A DNA stretch of 64,000 nt from Terebella lapidaria. Its lineage: Eukaryota; Annelida; Polychaeta; Terebellida; Terebellidae. The stretch covers positions 35,660,120 to 35,724,119 of the forward strand of contig OX424563.1 in assembly GCA_949152475.1 (NCBI GenBank), written 5' to 3'. Made by a program: the position numbers and the translations under genes. Of the stretch, positions 54,963 to 64,000 are shown piece by piece (within the stretch, counting starts at the first letter, position 1; each line of letters begins with the position of its first letter). The notes beneath the pieces were generated by a model that saw nothing but the letters and a program-made list of their open reading frames with translations, ran no database searches and was not told the origin of the DNA.

Positions 54963-56890
54963 TCGTCCGAAGGCGAGCGCGGCGCGGCGACCGGTGCCGC
55001 ATGTGCGGGCGCCCCTGTAGAGGGTGCCGGCGCACTAACCCACTGCTGGGTAGGTTCCCTGGCGGGTTCCCGGACGACCGGGTCCTGCCACGGGGTTACC
55101 TGCGATGCCTTGACCGGAGGAGGAGTCGCCGCCTGCGCGGGTACAGCCGAGGCCGGAGCCGAGGCTGGAGGCAACTGTCTAGGACGGACAGCCATCTCAA
55201 GCGCAAGCGCGGAGTCTATTGCCTCCTCCATCGATCGCTTTTCATGGGTGGCCAGCCCGTACGCTAGGTGGTAAGGCTGGCCATCGATGAACTGATCGAT
55301 CAGCATCGTCTCAAACCGTCTGGAGTCCATGTCCGGAAAAGCTCTCCGGCCGAGTATGCGTAAGCTGTACGCATAGTCTGTCACGGACTCAGTCGGCTGG
55401 CGGATACGCGCCTTGAACTCTCGTTCAGACTGCCGCCGATTGGTCGTCGGCGGGAACAGCAGGCGAAGTTGACGAGCGACCTCGCCGAACGTCACTGTTC
55501 CCACCGGCAGACACGGCATCACGCGGAGAGCTTTCCCTTCCAGGCTCCCCGCGAGGACGTGTCCAGCTTCAGGCTGGGACCATCCTTCGTACACGGCGGT
55601 ACGCCATACCTGGAGCAAGTAGTCCTCCAAGTCGGCGTTATCCCCGTTGAACCGTTTCCGCCACGAAGAGTGGTCGGGCCCGTCATCGCGTTTGCTACGC
55701 GCCCGACGTGCGGTCCCGGCTCCGGGGTCGTCCGTGTACTGCGGCAAGTTCCGCGCGCTTCCTGCGCCTGCGGCGGAGTCTGCCGGAGCAAACATCGACG
55801 CCGCGGACATAGGAGCAGGGAAGCTCATGTTTGCCGCCGGGATCATTCCCGCTGAAAACCCACTCTGGCTAGGTGCGGGCGGGGCTCCCATCGAACCTAC
55901 TGGGTAGGCTCCAGAAGGGGCGGCAAAGCTTGGGGCCGAAGCCACCGGTTGCCACTGCCCGTCCGACACACTGTACGTGCCAGGGTAAGTCGACCACGCG
56001 GCTTGCGCTCCAACCGTCGGAACGGTCGACGCGGTCGCCAACGTGGTGCCTCCGAGCCGCGGGGCAGGCGCGGGTCCCATTGCGGGGGCCACTGGCGCCT
56101 GCGGACTCGGCAGGACTTGGGGAGGGGCTACTGGCCCAGACATCCCCGGACTTAGGGTGACCGACGGGTCAACGCTCGAATGCAGCTGATTCCGCTTGAA
56201 CAGTACAAGCGCCTCGGATATCAGCCACCTCTCCCTCTCCGTCAAAGGCCCCGAGTTGCCTTGTGACAGCGGAGAAGGGGAGCGGTTCCGCCGGTCTGAT
56301 CGTCCCTGATGGGGCGACCGGGCGCGGTCATAGCGCCCGAGGGGGGCCAGCTCGCCAAGTGCGTCGGTGAGCTGATCCACCACACTGCCCGGTGCGGACC
56401 GACCAGAACCCATACCGGAGGCTCGCGAGGGAGTCCACCCGGCCGGGTGCGGCATCTGGTATGACTGGTCCGCTCGTCCAGAAGGACCCGCATGCATTGG
56501 CGCTCGATTCCGGACGCTCGAAGGCGTCTTATGGAAGGGTGCCATTTGCCACGGATCTGTTCTGGGCACGGGCGGGCGCGGCGTAGAGCCGTTGCCAGCT
56601 CCACCCACCGCGCCTAACACGTCAAGGTCCGGCCTTGACGGCAACTCTTGCTGCGGCCCCGCGGGGCTCGACCCTACGTCCGAAGACGGGGCCAGGGACG
56701 CCGGAGTCGTCTCCGCGGACGGGGTCTTGTCCACGGAGGTTTCCGCGCGTTCCTTCCGGCCACCGGAGTCGTCCGGAGACGTCTCACGGTGGCTGTCGCG
56801 CGACCGGGTGTGGTCCGCGACATTTCCACCCTTATCCCTCCCCTTGGGTTCATCGGCCTTATCTTTGGCCTTATCTTTCTCTTTAGTCAT
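54674..56890 (-). CDS. gag: Gypsy gag
   Basis: 738 codons. The N-terminal half is Pro/Ser/Gly-rich and disordered. A capsid-like region follows (SWRKRFNGDNADLEDYLLQV through the FKARIRQ...MLIDQFIDG block, about residues 405-540). A single CCHC zinc knuckle (CYFCGKQGHFWLKC) lies near residue 683. It starts about 110 bp inside the 5' LTR/PBS border. Larger than many gypsy gags because of the long N-terminal region. Confidence 0.92.
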   Translation of the reverse strand: MTKEKDKAKDKADEPKGRDKGGNVADHTRSRDSHRETSPDDSGGRKERAETSVDKTPSAETTPASLAPSSDVGSSPAGPQQELPSRPDLDVLGAVGGAGNGSTPRPPVPRTDPWQMAPFHKTPSSVRNRAPMHAGPSGRADQSYQMPHPAGWTPSRASGMGSGRSAPGSVVDQLTDALGELAPLGRYDRARSPHQGRSDRRNRSPSPLSQGNSGPLTERERWLISEALVLFKRNQLHSSVDPSVTLSPGMSGPVAPPQVLPSPQAPVAPAMGPAPAPRLGGTTLATASTVPTVGAQAAWSTYPGTYSVSDGQWQPVASAPSFAAPSGAYPVGSMGAPPAPSQSGFSAGMIPAANMSFPAPMSAASMFAPADSAAGAGSARNLPQYTDDPGAGTARRARSKRDDGPDHSSWRKRFNGDNADLEDYLLQVWRTAVYEGWSQPEAGHVLAGSLEGKALRVMPCLPVGTVTFGEVARQLRLLFPPTTNRRQSEREFKARIRQPTESVTDYAYSLRILGRRAFPDMDSRRFETMLIDQFIDGQPYHLAYGLATHEKRSMEEAIDSALALEMAVRPRQLPPASAPASAVPAQAATPPPVKASQVTPWQDPVVREPAREPTQQWVSAPAPSTGAPAHAAPVAAPRSPSDECDMEEYDLGAAQMIAHCAGLEAPGAAECCAFTSGPAQNRPCYFCGKQGHFWLKCPELLERLRSRGYQGALPGPQRRNSFRSGPPGQQNRNPRQGN

Positions 56891-56979
56891 TTTTCGAGAC
56901 GTCCTTGAGGAGCGGGCGATCCCCAGGGACTAAGGAGGCTACAACACTGTGACGGTAGGCTGCGATGGAACACTGTCGG

Positions 56980-57002
56980 ACTGATCCTGGTCACGGCACC
57001 AA
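56980..57002 (-). promoter_or_regulatory. Primer-binding site
   Basis: Directly next to the 5' LTR. In element orientation it reads TTGGTGCCGTGACCAGGATC. TGG at or two bases from the LTR border is usual for a tRNA 3' end match. I did not assign the tRNA. Confidence 0.7.
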
Positions 57003-57737
57003 TGTAAAGTTATTGACTATCGTCCGCTCTTCGGGATCCTCGAGGATAGTCCTCTCTCATCCGAGTCCTTGCGGACGCGCATCCGCTATTCCGGATCCTC
57101 GCGGCAGGGCCGCTCACCGGAGGTCGCGGCGGACACGGTAACTACTTCATCATTAACGGTAACCAGGTAACAGCCCACCCGACACTCCCAGGCCTACGGA
57201 CACCGTTCAGAAACTAGTTCATCCCTACGGTGTTAACTGGCGGGGCCTGGCGAGCCGCGGTCTGCCTCGGGGACGGAACCCCGTACAGTCCGACATGCTG
57301 GCCAGAGCCTCTGTCACATGTCCCGGGAAGGGAGAGAGCTGGCGATCCACAGGGCCGAAGGCCCCCGAGTCAGAAACTCGTCTCTCCCAGCCTGGGCCTC
57401 CCCACGGAAATCGTCCCCAGGGCTCTAGGAGCCCACTACTCAGACCCAGGGAACACAAAGCTCATGGCGAGCCTCGTGTGCGTCCTAGTCTCGATCTTGG
57501 ACAATCTCCTCGAACGAGTCGCTTCCAGTGTATATATAATACACCAGAAACTGTAGGGCGCACGCGAGGTTAAATCGATCCATTGTTATAGTTTACTGGA
57601 ACGTAAATTACAATACGTCGCCGTGGCAACGCACGCTCGAACGGAGCATGTCAAAACAAGGCCAAGTACGAAAAGGCCACATAAATGGCATTTATGTTTA
57701 CAATCACCTGCCGCGTGCTTAGGGCAAAATCGCCACA
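57003..57737 (-). repeat. 5' LTR of the young Gypsy element
   Basis: 735 bp, same ends as the 3' LTR and two base differences from it. Confidence 0.95.
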
Positions 57738-57741
57738 CCTG

Positions 57742-58244
57742 GTATTGACACCATTGGTATGTGATATATCCTGGCTATGATAACGGAATGAATTTCCTTC
57801 GTTGGCACAACTGGTAATGTCATACAAGGCTATAAACGTTGAATTTGTGGTGCGCTTTCTACATGCAAATGATAGATTGAATACATCTACACTGATCATT
57901 GATTTGGTCAATCCAGTCATACATCCGTATCATTGAAAATTATACTTATATCCCCAACCCTCCTGTTTGGTCGTTGCTTTGACACCTATCGTCAAATGGA
58001 TATGGGTTCAGTATGAACACCACAAACATATTGCAACATGGTATCTATATAATTATGCCTCGACCCACAGTGTGTGCCGTCAACCGAATTAAGTTTCGGC
58101 AATGATGATAATGACTCAAGTAAACACGTGTTGCTTTTGGTGTACACAGTTTGTACATTTGTAGTTGTTATTGGCTGGTTCCACGCATGAAGGCGCAATA
58201 TCGCCTCATGGGATTTTTCATATAACACACTCTCTCTCTAGGTA
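57742..58244. other. Unassigned flank of the Gypsy element
   Basis: No feature recognised. By position it was continuous with 46990 before the insertion. Confidence 0.4.
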
Positions 58245-58246
58245 TG

Positions 58247-58896
58247 TATCAATAATCGGCACACTTTTCCAGATACACACTATATTACAGGCTGCACTTG
58301 AAGCAGCACGATTCTGACACAAATTCGAACTACATCTACTTGCTGGCATTTTACACGTGTATCTTATTGTGTTTCATTAGGCACCGTTATATTGTTGATT
58401 CTGCATTATTCATACTCCTGCATAAATTTTATGGACATCCAGCAGCGCCGAGTAATGGGCAAACATTCTAACGACACGGTTCCCAGACGAGTCTATAAAC
58501 ATATCGAATATCGGCATTGGTATTTGATATAACCAAACCCTCTTACTATTTTAAACGTTTCAAGTGATGATTTGGATTACAAGAATATGTCATTTTCTAT
58601 CATGAAATTATAAAAATAGACCCTTGGCTCTGAGGAAAAAACCGGCAAGGATCCAGTTCTATGTACACCCTGAAGAATCCGTCTTGATACTTGTCATAAC
58701 ACAAAATTATATGCGAAGTCAGCTACAGAAAATCATGCACATGGCTCATATATATCTTTTTCTTTTGAATATTACAAATTCTTTGTGGCCCTGAGAAGTA
58801 CATTATTTACGGAAGCCCGTTGAGGCCAGATACTGCAAGGTGTGAAAATATAATTATCTGGCGGCCGCCACATAATTATCTGGCGGCCGTCATTCC
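58247..58896. repeat. Dispersed repeat, copy 2 of a direct pair
   Basis: Same orientation as 40400-41110, diverged by several percent with small indels, and ending in the same GGCGGCCGCC / TAATTATCTGG palindrome cluster (58852-58896). Confidence 0.85.
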
Positions 58897-59719
58897 CGGC
58901 CCCTCAGGGCCGGGTATATGTGATTGTCGTTGACCTCACCCTATGTATCTCCTGTCTTCCGACTCTCTCGGACGACTCTCTTAGATTCAGCATACATTGG
59001 TGTTGGTTTCGCGAATTTGCAATAAAAGCCGATAAATTCCGCTAAACTGATTTAAAAACACTGCTAATATCACTATACTAAAAATAAGAATTTGAATGAC
59101 AATGAGAGGTGTTGTTTCAAATGAGTTTTCGGCTGGTATTCGCAAGTGCAATTACCGATTCTCCTGCCGGTTATTTTGGAACTTCTCATATTTGAACCGC
59201 CCCAGATATAATCACTGCGTTATATAATTACGCCAACAAGTAATCACTAAGAATATGTTGTATTGCAGCGACAGACAGTGATACACTAGGTGTAAGCATT
59301 TCAGAGAATAGTTTAAAATTATCTTTTCGAATTATTACAGTTGCATTAGGCCTGTTAGGTCATTTTTCGTGGGGCGATCAAGCGTGTAGCATAATAAAAC
59401 TGAAGCATGAGAAATTTTGTTGCTTCACAAGCGCGATCGCCTTTAATAGCCAAGACCGCCATAACGAAGCCGTGACGAATCCGTGCTTTCGACCACGGGT
59501 ACCTAAAAACCCGGCAATAGGTATAACCTTTATTCCAGTTTTATATGAGCCCTGCTATGGAATTTTGTACATATGCCTAGGGGCCTAATGTGCAGGATCG
59601 GTTAGACATCTATCCATTGTAATACGGCTGTACACATACACTTTAGGCGTATTCATCAAATCCTGCCGCCTCTACGTGAATATTTAAACCTATGGTGATG
59701 TTTTGGGGCATATTGGGAA
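58897..59719. other. Unassigned stretch
   Basis: Contains a short palindrome CCCGGCCCCTCAGGGCCGGG at 58894-58913. No gene recognised. Confidence 0.4.
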
Positions 59720-59723
59720 TGTG

Positions 59724-59924
59724 AGATTTTAAACTAGAAGATAGTTTCCAGATTCTTGGGCGACTTATGGAGCAGGAATTTAGTAGGATGTTTTTAACAG
59801 AGCTGCCGACGGCTAGGTCCAAAGACTGGCACTGGCGATCTGGCAAGGATACCGTACATCTAAGTGGACTTGGGGGAGATAAGTTGGCTGAGGGTGTACA
59901 CAATTTCCTGTTTCATTTACTTTG
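59724..59924 (+). pseudogene. SGNH-hydrolase-like C-terminal relic
   Basis: 66 plus-strand codons ending in TGA. They read DFKLEDSFQILGRLMEQEFS ... RSKDWHWRSGKDTVHLSGLG-GDKLAEGV. The D-x-V-H-L-S-x-x-G-x-x-x-L pattern is the C-terminal Asp-His block of SGNH/GDSL-type hydrolases, which are often found in transposon proteins. A stop directly precedes it and no N-terminal catalytic Ser block is found. It lies between two clusters of GGCGGCCGCC palindromes (58852 and 60118), perhaps inside the same element. Confidence 0.4.
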
Positions 59925-60117
59925 ATGTGACTGATTGTGTGACTTTTTATATGAACTGTACAAATATTGTTGTGAGTTATTCATATATATGTGTTGATTT
60001 TTGTTATGAATGTGTTGAATTCAGATTTGTGAGTCCATGGGAAACACGTACATGTACACATAAAAGGGCCGGGTTTTTTCTGCCATGTTTTCTAAAACAT
60101 GGCGTTATACTTGTATA

Positions 60118-60203
60118 ATTAAGTGGCGGCCACTCATTTATATTGCGATCGCCACCTAATTATCTGGTGGCGGCCACTTAATTATATGGCGATCGCCGCG
60201 ATT
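60118..60203. repeat. GGCGGCC / TTAATTAT palindrome cluster
   Basis: AATTAAGTGGCGGCCACT...GCGATCGCCACCTAATTATC...GGCGGCCACTTAATTATATG. Related clusters lie at 41032-41107, 58852-58896 and 62053-62100. They may be the ends of one dispersed element family. Confidence 0.6.
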
Positions 60204-62050
60204 TCTGTTTATTTCAATATCGGCTTGAAATATAAGGCGATTGTTGTAAAGCAATATACATATAGTTGATTGGTATAGTATGGGGGGGTGTTGATATGCA
60301 CATTATTCAAGAAAACTTAAATTTTACACTTAGAAATATATAGGGATCATCAATGAATTCCTGTTATTTGTTGTGGCCATGACAACTGGGCTCTCAGCAA
60401 CCGTGATTGCTACCATCGATATATAGGTTAAAAGGATATGTGAAAAAATAAAAACATATTCGATGGTGGTGACAAATATCCGCCAAATTATCTGATTAAT
60501 ATTGTGTGTTACTTTTTTCTTTGTTTTTTTTTCCTCAGCCTTGGAATATGTATTGAAAGTTGCCGAATCGTCGATACTACCAATCAATGACATGAAAATA
60601 TGTACATTTCATCGCGCAAATAAATATTCGTTATGATTTATCGAGGCATTCTTTGACCACATACTACAATATAAATCGACATTGAGCAATGAGAGCCACT
60701 TTGCACGTGACTAACGCGCTCCACTCAATGAGCTAAATCCTTATTTAGCTCATTGGCTCCACTCCTATTGGATGCTAGCTTTCGATGGGGGGGGGGGTCG
60801 GAAGAGGGACGAGGTTGGGAGGAGGGTGCGACTTGGAGAGAGATAGAGAGAGACACTGATTGACATACATCCAACTGGCATGTACAAAAATCTGTAGTTT
60901 TAGGATAATTTTTCGGATTATTTTTTCACAGAAGGAAAGTTGCTTGGGAATGATTGATTATAGAATAACGTTTTGGTTTGTCGCTCATTCAATCTCATTC
61001 AATTGCCGCTGATTTAATATATTATCAGCCAGAGAACATGAAAACACTCGCACCCCCCCATATCAATATATAATTGGAAACCGGAAGAGAAAATTGGAGT
61101 TGATCCCGCTATATGTGTATACAGTATGTGCGGTCCGTAGACTCGAGCGAAAAAAATCCCACCACTGTATCTCATGTTGAAGGCTAACTAACATGAAAGT
61201 ATTGCCCACCATTAACTAGACATCAAGGCCTATAGAGGCGAGGCATTTCGTTAGTGTTTCTTGATCTTAGTTTTTTATCATGAATTTGTCACAAAACAAT
61301 TGGTTAGCATATTTAGGAAATATTTAGGACAGACAGGGAGAGAGGGTGACAGTTACAGGGAGGCAGATCGATTAGAGATATTGTTATCACACTGGACAAT
61401 TTGTAACGTCTGTGGTTCATTTGTTCCACAGCAGTCAATTTGATACCAATTTGATACGCTACATCCTGCAAATGTGATAATTAAACCACAAATCGATAAC
61501 AAATAAACCTTTCTATCTGTAGGACACACAAATCACGCCAATTGTCATGTTTAAAAGGAGGCAAAATAAATCAAACTATATCAATTACATCTCTACAACC
61601 CATCTAACAACAAGGTTTGACATATAAAAATAGCTTCAATTGAAAAGGAGGTGCCAAAAAATACATGTTTTTTTTCAAAATTAACGTCTGATCTACGTAA
61701 CATAGTTTATTACCATATTCGATATCTTGCTGAGTTTTCCCCGATTTTTTTTGCAATACTTTGGCAGGTGCGGCTTGATGTTTGTGAAAAAAATAATAAT
61801 AGTTTATCATAAGTCGAGCATTATTGTTTTCGATTTTAACTTATGACTTTTATATGATAGAGACAATACAGTCCTCCAACCATCACGGAAATTTCGTCTC
61901 TTAACCAAAGAGTATAACATCAATCTTTGTCTTAACTTACAATAATTATGAAGTAAGAGACAACGAAAGTCATGAGAAGTAACATTTTGACGCATAAAAA
62001 TTCGAAAATTTTAATTTCTCTGGATAGACCCAAATGCTGCATTCAAGCAC
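60204..62050. other. Unassigned stretch
   Basis: Holds a small hairpin (AATGAGCTAAAT-CCTT-ATTTAGCTCATT, 60727-60766), a G-run near 60790 and, at 61211-61250, a left-end-like piece of the 10079 element family. No gene recognised. Confidence 0.45.
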
Positions 62051-62100
62051 TAATTAAGTGGCGGCCGCGGCCGTTGTGGCACGGGCGGCCGTTGTGGCAC

Positions 62101-63299
62101 TAACGGTCTTCCGTATTTATTGAATAAGTAATCGAAGGGACCCCGCTAATTTGTGTGTGTGTACCAGGCATTCTTCTTCAATGTGGGATGTCCCCTCCGA
62201 GCACATTTTGGACCAAAATGACCAAGTTTGGGCGATCCAGTCAAGTCGATGTACCAGCATAAGCCATGGACAGCATAAAAACATCCTATGGTGTTTTAGA
62301 AACAGTTTCTGAAATTCCAATGCTTATTTTCTTTTGGTGAGCCGCGAGCGACCAAAAACAAGACAAACGTAAAAGAAGAAAAAAACAGGAAAGCATTACT
62401 CCTTTTTTGCATAGTCGACTGAACGCTTATGAAGATTAAAGTACCTTTAGCTACCGATGAACGCAACGCCACGACAAAAAGTTATCAGTCTGTGGAGAAA
62501 AAAATGAGAAAGAAAATAATGGGCGATCGAATGGAATGAATATATTAAAACGAATAATTATAATACCCATAGTACGGAGCCCCTGAGGTGACATACCGAA
62601 AATATTTATACCGAAAATGTGTTCCGTAACATAGTATGTCCATTTTAGCAAAATATGCTCTTTGGAATCCGGCCGCAGTCATGCCTCTGTGGAAACTGTT
62701 GATGGCACGTTCCAAATATTTTTAAAACAAGTTTACTGCTTTTATTTATTTATTTTTAAATGTCTCCTGAACATGCTAGTATTGCACGCCACATCAGTCC
62801 ATTCATGTTCCTCCGAGCCACTGAAACAGGTCAATGTTAGATCCAAAAAGTTTGTCTTACATACAATAACTACGTGTATTCAGATGGAGTACAACTGAGC
62901 ACCTCGTAAGCATGAGACACTTGCAGCCGTTGAGATCACACTTCTGGTAATTAGTTGATTCTTGGTTGATTCCTGGTTATTCCTAAGGACATCGATCACT
63001 TATGATCAATATCGAACTCAAGCACATACTTCAGATAATTGCAGGTCTTATGTTACCCGATATTAGCAATTTTAGACAAGTGAGACAAAAAACCATTCCA
63101 CAATGCTTATTTCTGATTGTATTTCTAGTGTCTGAAGTCATTTACTTTCATTGGCCAGTGTACAGACCTTTCGAAGTCACATCATTGGCTAGCGTACGGA
63201 TCTTTCGAGATCACATGGCTTTAGTTTCCAGAAAAAACTATGAGAAGCTGGTGCAAATAAAAAGAAACATATATATGCCATATATGTTAAGGATTGCAC
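62101..63299. other. Unassigned stretch
   Basis: No gene recognised. 63151-63220 has two ~36-bp near-copies of CATTGGCCAGTGTACAGACC...TCGAAGTCACAT. Confidence 0.4.
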
Positions 63300-63420
63300 T
63301 GGCGGATTCAGGGGGGGGGGGTGCACCCGGCGCGCACCCCCCCCCCCCCCCCCCCCTATTGGGCCGTGAAAAAAAGAGAAAAAGAAAAGAAAAAAGAGAG
63401 CAAGAAAAAAAGAAAACAGA
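63300..63420. repeat. G/C-run dispersed repeat with purine tail
   Basis: CTGGCGGATTC, ten G, TGCACCCGGCGCGCAC, about 19 C, then ~70 bp of almost pure A/G. Related to 26985-27045. ORFs across it are compositional. Confidence 0.75.
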
Positions 63421-63664
63421 GAGAGTAAAAAGCTATAGAAAATGTGGGTATGCACCTATGTAACGAAATATGAGTGTAATTTTCCTCGTTTGATATTCTT
63501 GACCGGGAGGGGGGGGGGGGCGGAGGGAGGGGGGTAGAGCCCCATAATATATTTTCAACAAAAAAATCTGTGACTCAGAAATTTGTTAAGGTGCATTACA
63601 GCGTTACATAGGCCTAACATTCGTTGGTCAATAATTATGCAGTTGAGTGTCATTAATCATGAGT

Positions 63665-64000
63665 TCTTCAAGTTATAATATAATGCTTTATTTGCATATT
63701 CAGGCCTCGGGCCCATGTACAATTAAACATTTTCATACAGGTCATACAACAACAAAAACGAAACATAAAACTATAGCAAATCTTCATGCTTTTTAAAGGA
63801 ATGATATACAAATGCTGCAATATCCTTGATGGTTTCCACTCTTGTGCTTGACATTAGGTTAGCAAAAACAATAGTATTCGAATAAGTATAATATTGTTTT
63901 TTCCCGCTCCGCTTGATACAGTGGACACCTAAACATGAAATGCAATTCATCCTCAATTTCAGTTACCCCCCGGTTTTTACAAAACAGACAGAAACGTTCT
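63665..64000 (-). pseudogene. 3' end of a LINE, running off the right edge
   Basis: The minus strand encodes RFCLFCKNRG...IEDELHFMFRCPLYQAEREK, the Cys-rich EDExHFxxxCPxY block near the C-terminus of many non-LTR pol proteins. After one change of frame it continues NLMSSTRVETIKDIAAFVYH-SFKKHEDLL and a stop at 63771. The 3' UTR follows, with GGGCCCGAGGCCTGAATATG and AATAAA near 63690. A relic in this copy because of the frame change; its 5' part is outside the window. Confidence 0.75.

Larger units (their letters stand above)
46991..57737 (-). mobile_element. Young Ty3/Gypsy LTR retrotransposon, looks whole
   Basis: Two 735-bp LTRs (57003-57737 is 5', 46991-47725 is 3') differ at two positions, about 0.3%, so insertion was recent. 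CCTG lies on both sides (46987-46990 and 57738-57741). Internal order on the minus strand is PBS, gag, pol (protease, RT, RNase H, integrase), a 2.6-kb non-coding region, PPT and 3' LTR. The pol order RT-RNase H-integrase is that of Ty3/Gypsy. There is no chromodomain and no envelope-like ORF. gag and pol overlap in different frames, as in families that use frameshifting. No obvious breaks. Confidence 0.95.

Noticed and set aside
62117-62320. 67-codon minus-strand ORF as a host exon
   Set aside because: No splice sites, no recognisable domain, and dispersed-repeat-like flanks.
63189-63463. Hydrophobic or Lys-rich ORFs beside the 63.3-kb G/C run
   Set aside because: Products of polypurine/polypyrimidine sequence and homopolymers.

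Overview
The window looks like a repeat-rich marine invertebrate nuclear genome. Genes are intron-split, there are many different small foldback transposons, ACATGTA-type motifs are common, and one gene encodes a secreted leucine-rich-repeat protein with a cysteine-rich tail. A cephalochordate, echinoderm, hemichordate or mollusc would all fit; the species cannot be settled from the sequence. There is no bacterial-style operon, CRISPR array or convincing RNA gene.

Layout. 1-4651 is a 17-bp satellite of about 273 copies with a ~2.04-kb higher-order repeat. From 4749 to about 12725 a minus-strand host gene can be assembled from small, mostly phase-0 exons with good splice sites. Its introns hold the satellite edge, a 3.5-kb inverted-repeat element (6427-9891, with a LINE relic in its centre) and a 1.8-kb element built on nine 147-bp repeats (10079-11858). 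13.0-17.3 kb holds a second LINE relic, several hairpin (MITE-like) elements with visible target-site duplications, and a scrap of a Ty3/Gypsy element. 18.0-23.5 kb is an old, broken Ty3/Gypsy copy that itself carries a hairpin insertion. 23.5-33.3 kb is mostly dispersed repeats, with a possible solo LTR, a C-rich minisatellite and a weak ABC-transporter-like exon relic. 33326-34387 is the best host gene: a two-exon, minus-strand, secreted LRR protein.

35.3-37.55 kb is an 82-bp tandem array. 39.4-40.35 kb is a 57-bp minisatellite. 41376-47209 is a 2,917-bp segment present twice in tandem, with no difference seen between copies. Each copy holds a 1.36-kb transposon packed with AGCG...CGCT palindromes and another 57-bp minisatellite block. 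46991-57737 is a young Ty3/Gypsy element that looks whole: two 735-bp LTRs with two differences between them, CCTG target duplication, PBS, PPT, gag and pol on the minus strand, and an unusually long (2.6 kb) non-coding stretch between pol and the 3' LTR. The rest, to 64 kb, is dispersed repeat, an SGNH-hydrolase-like relic and the 3' end of another LINE.

Order of events that can be read: an older Gypsy copy at 18-23 kb was later hit by a TA-flanked hairpin element. The young Gypsy element inserted at 46990/57738. After that, the 2.9-kb tandem duplication copied the first 219 bp of its left LTR. The two host genes are small islands in this repeat landscape and show no functional link to each other.
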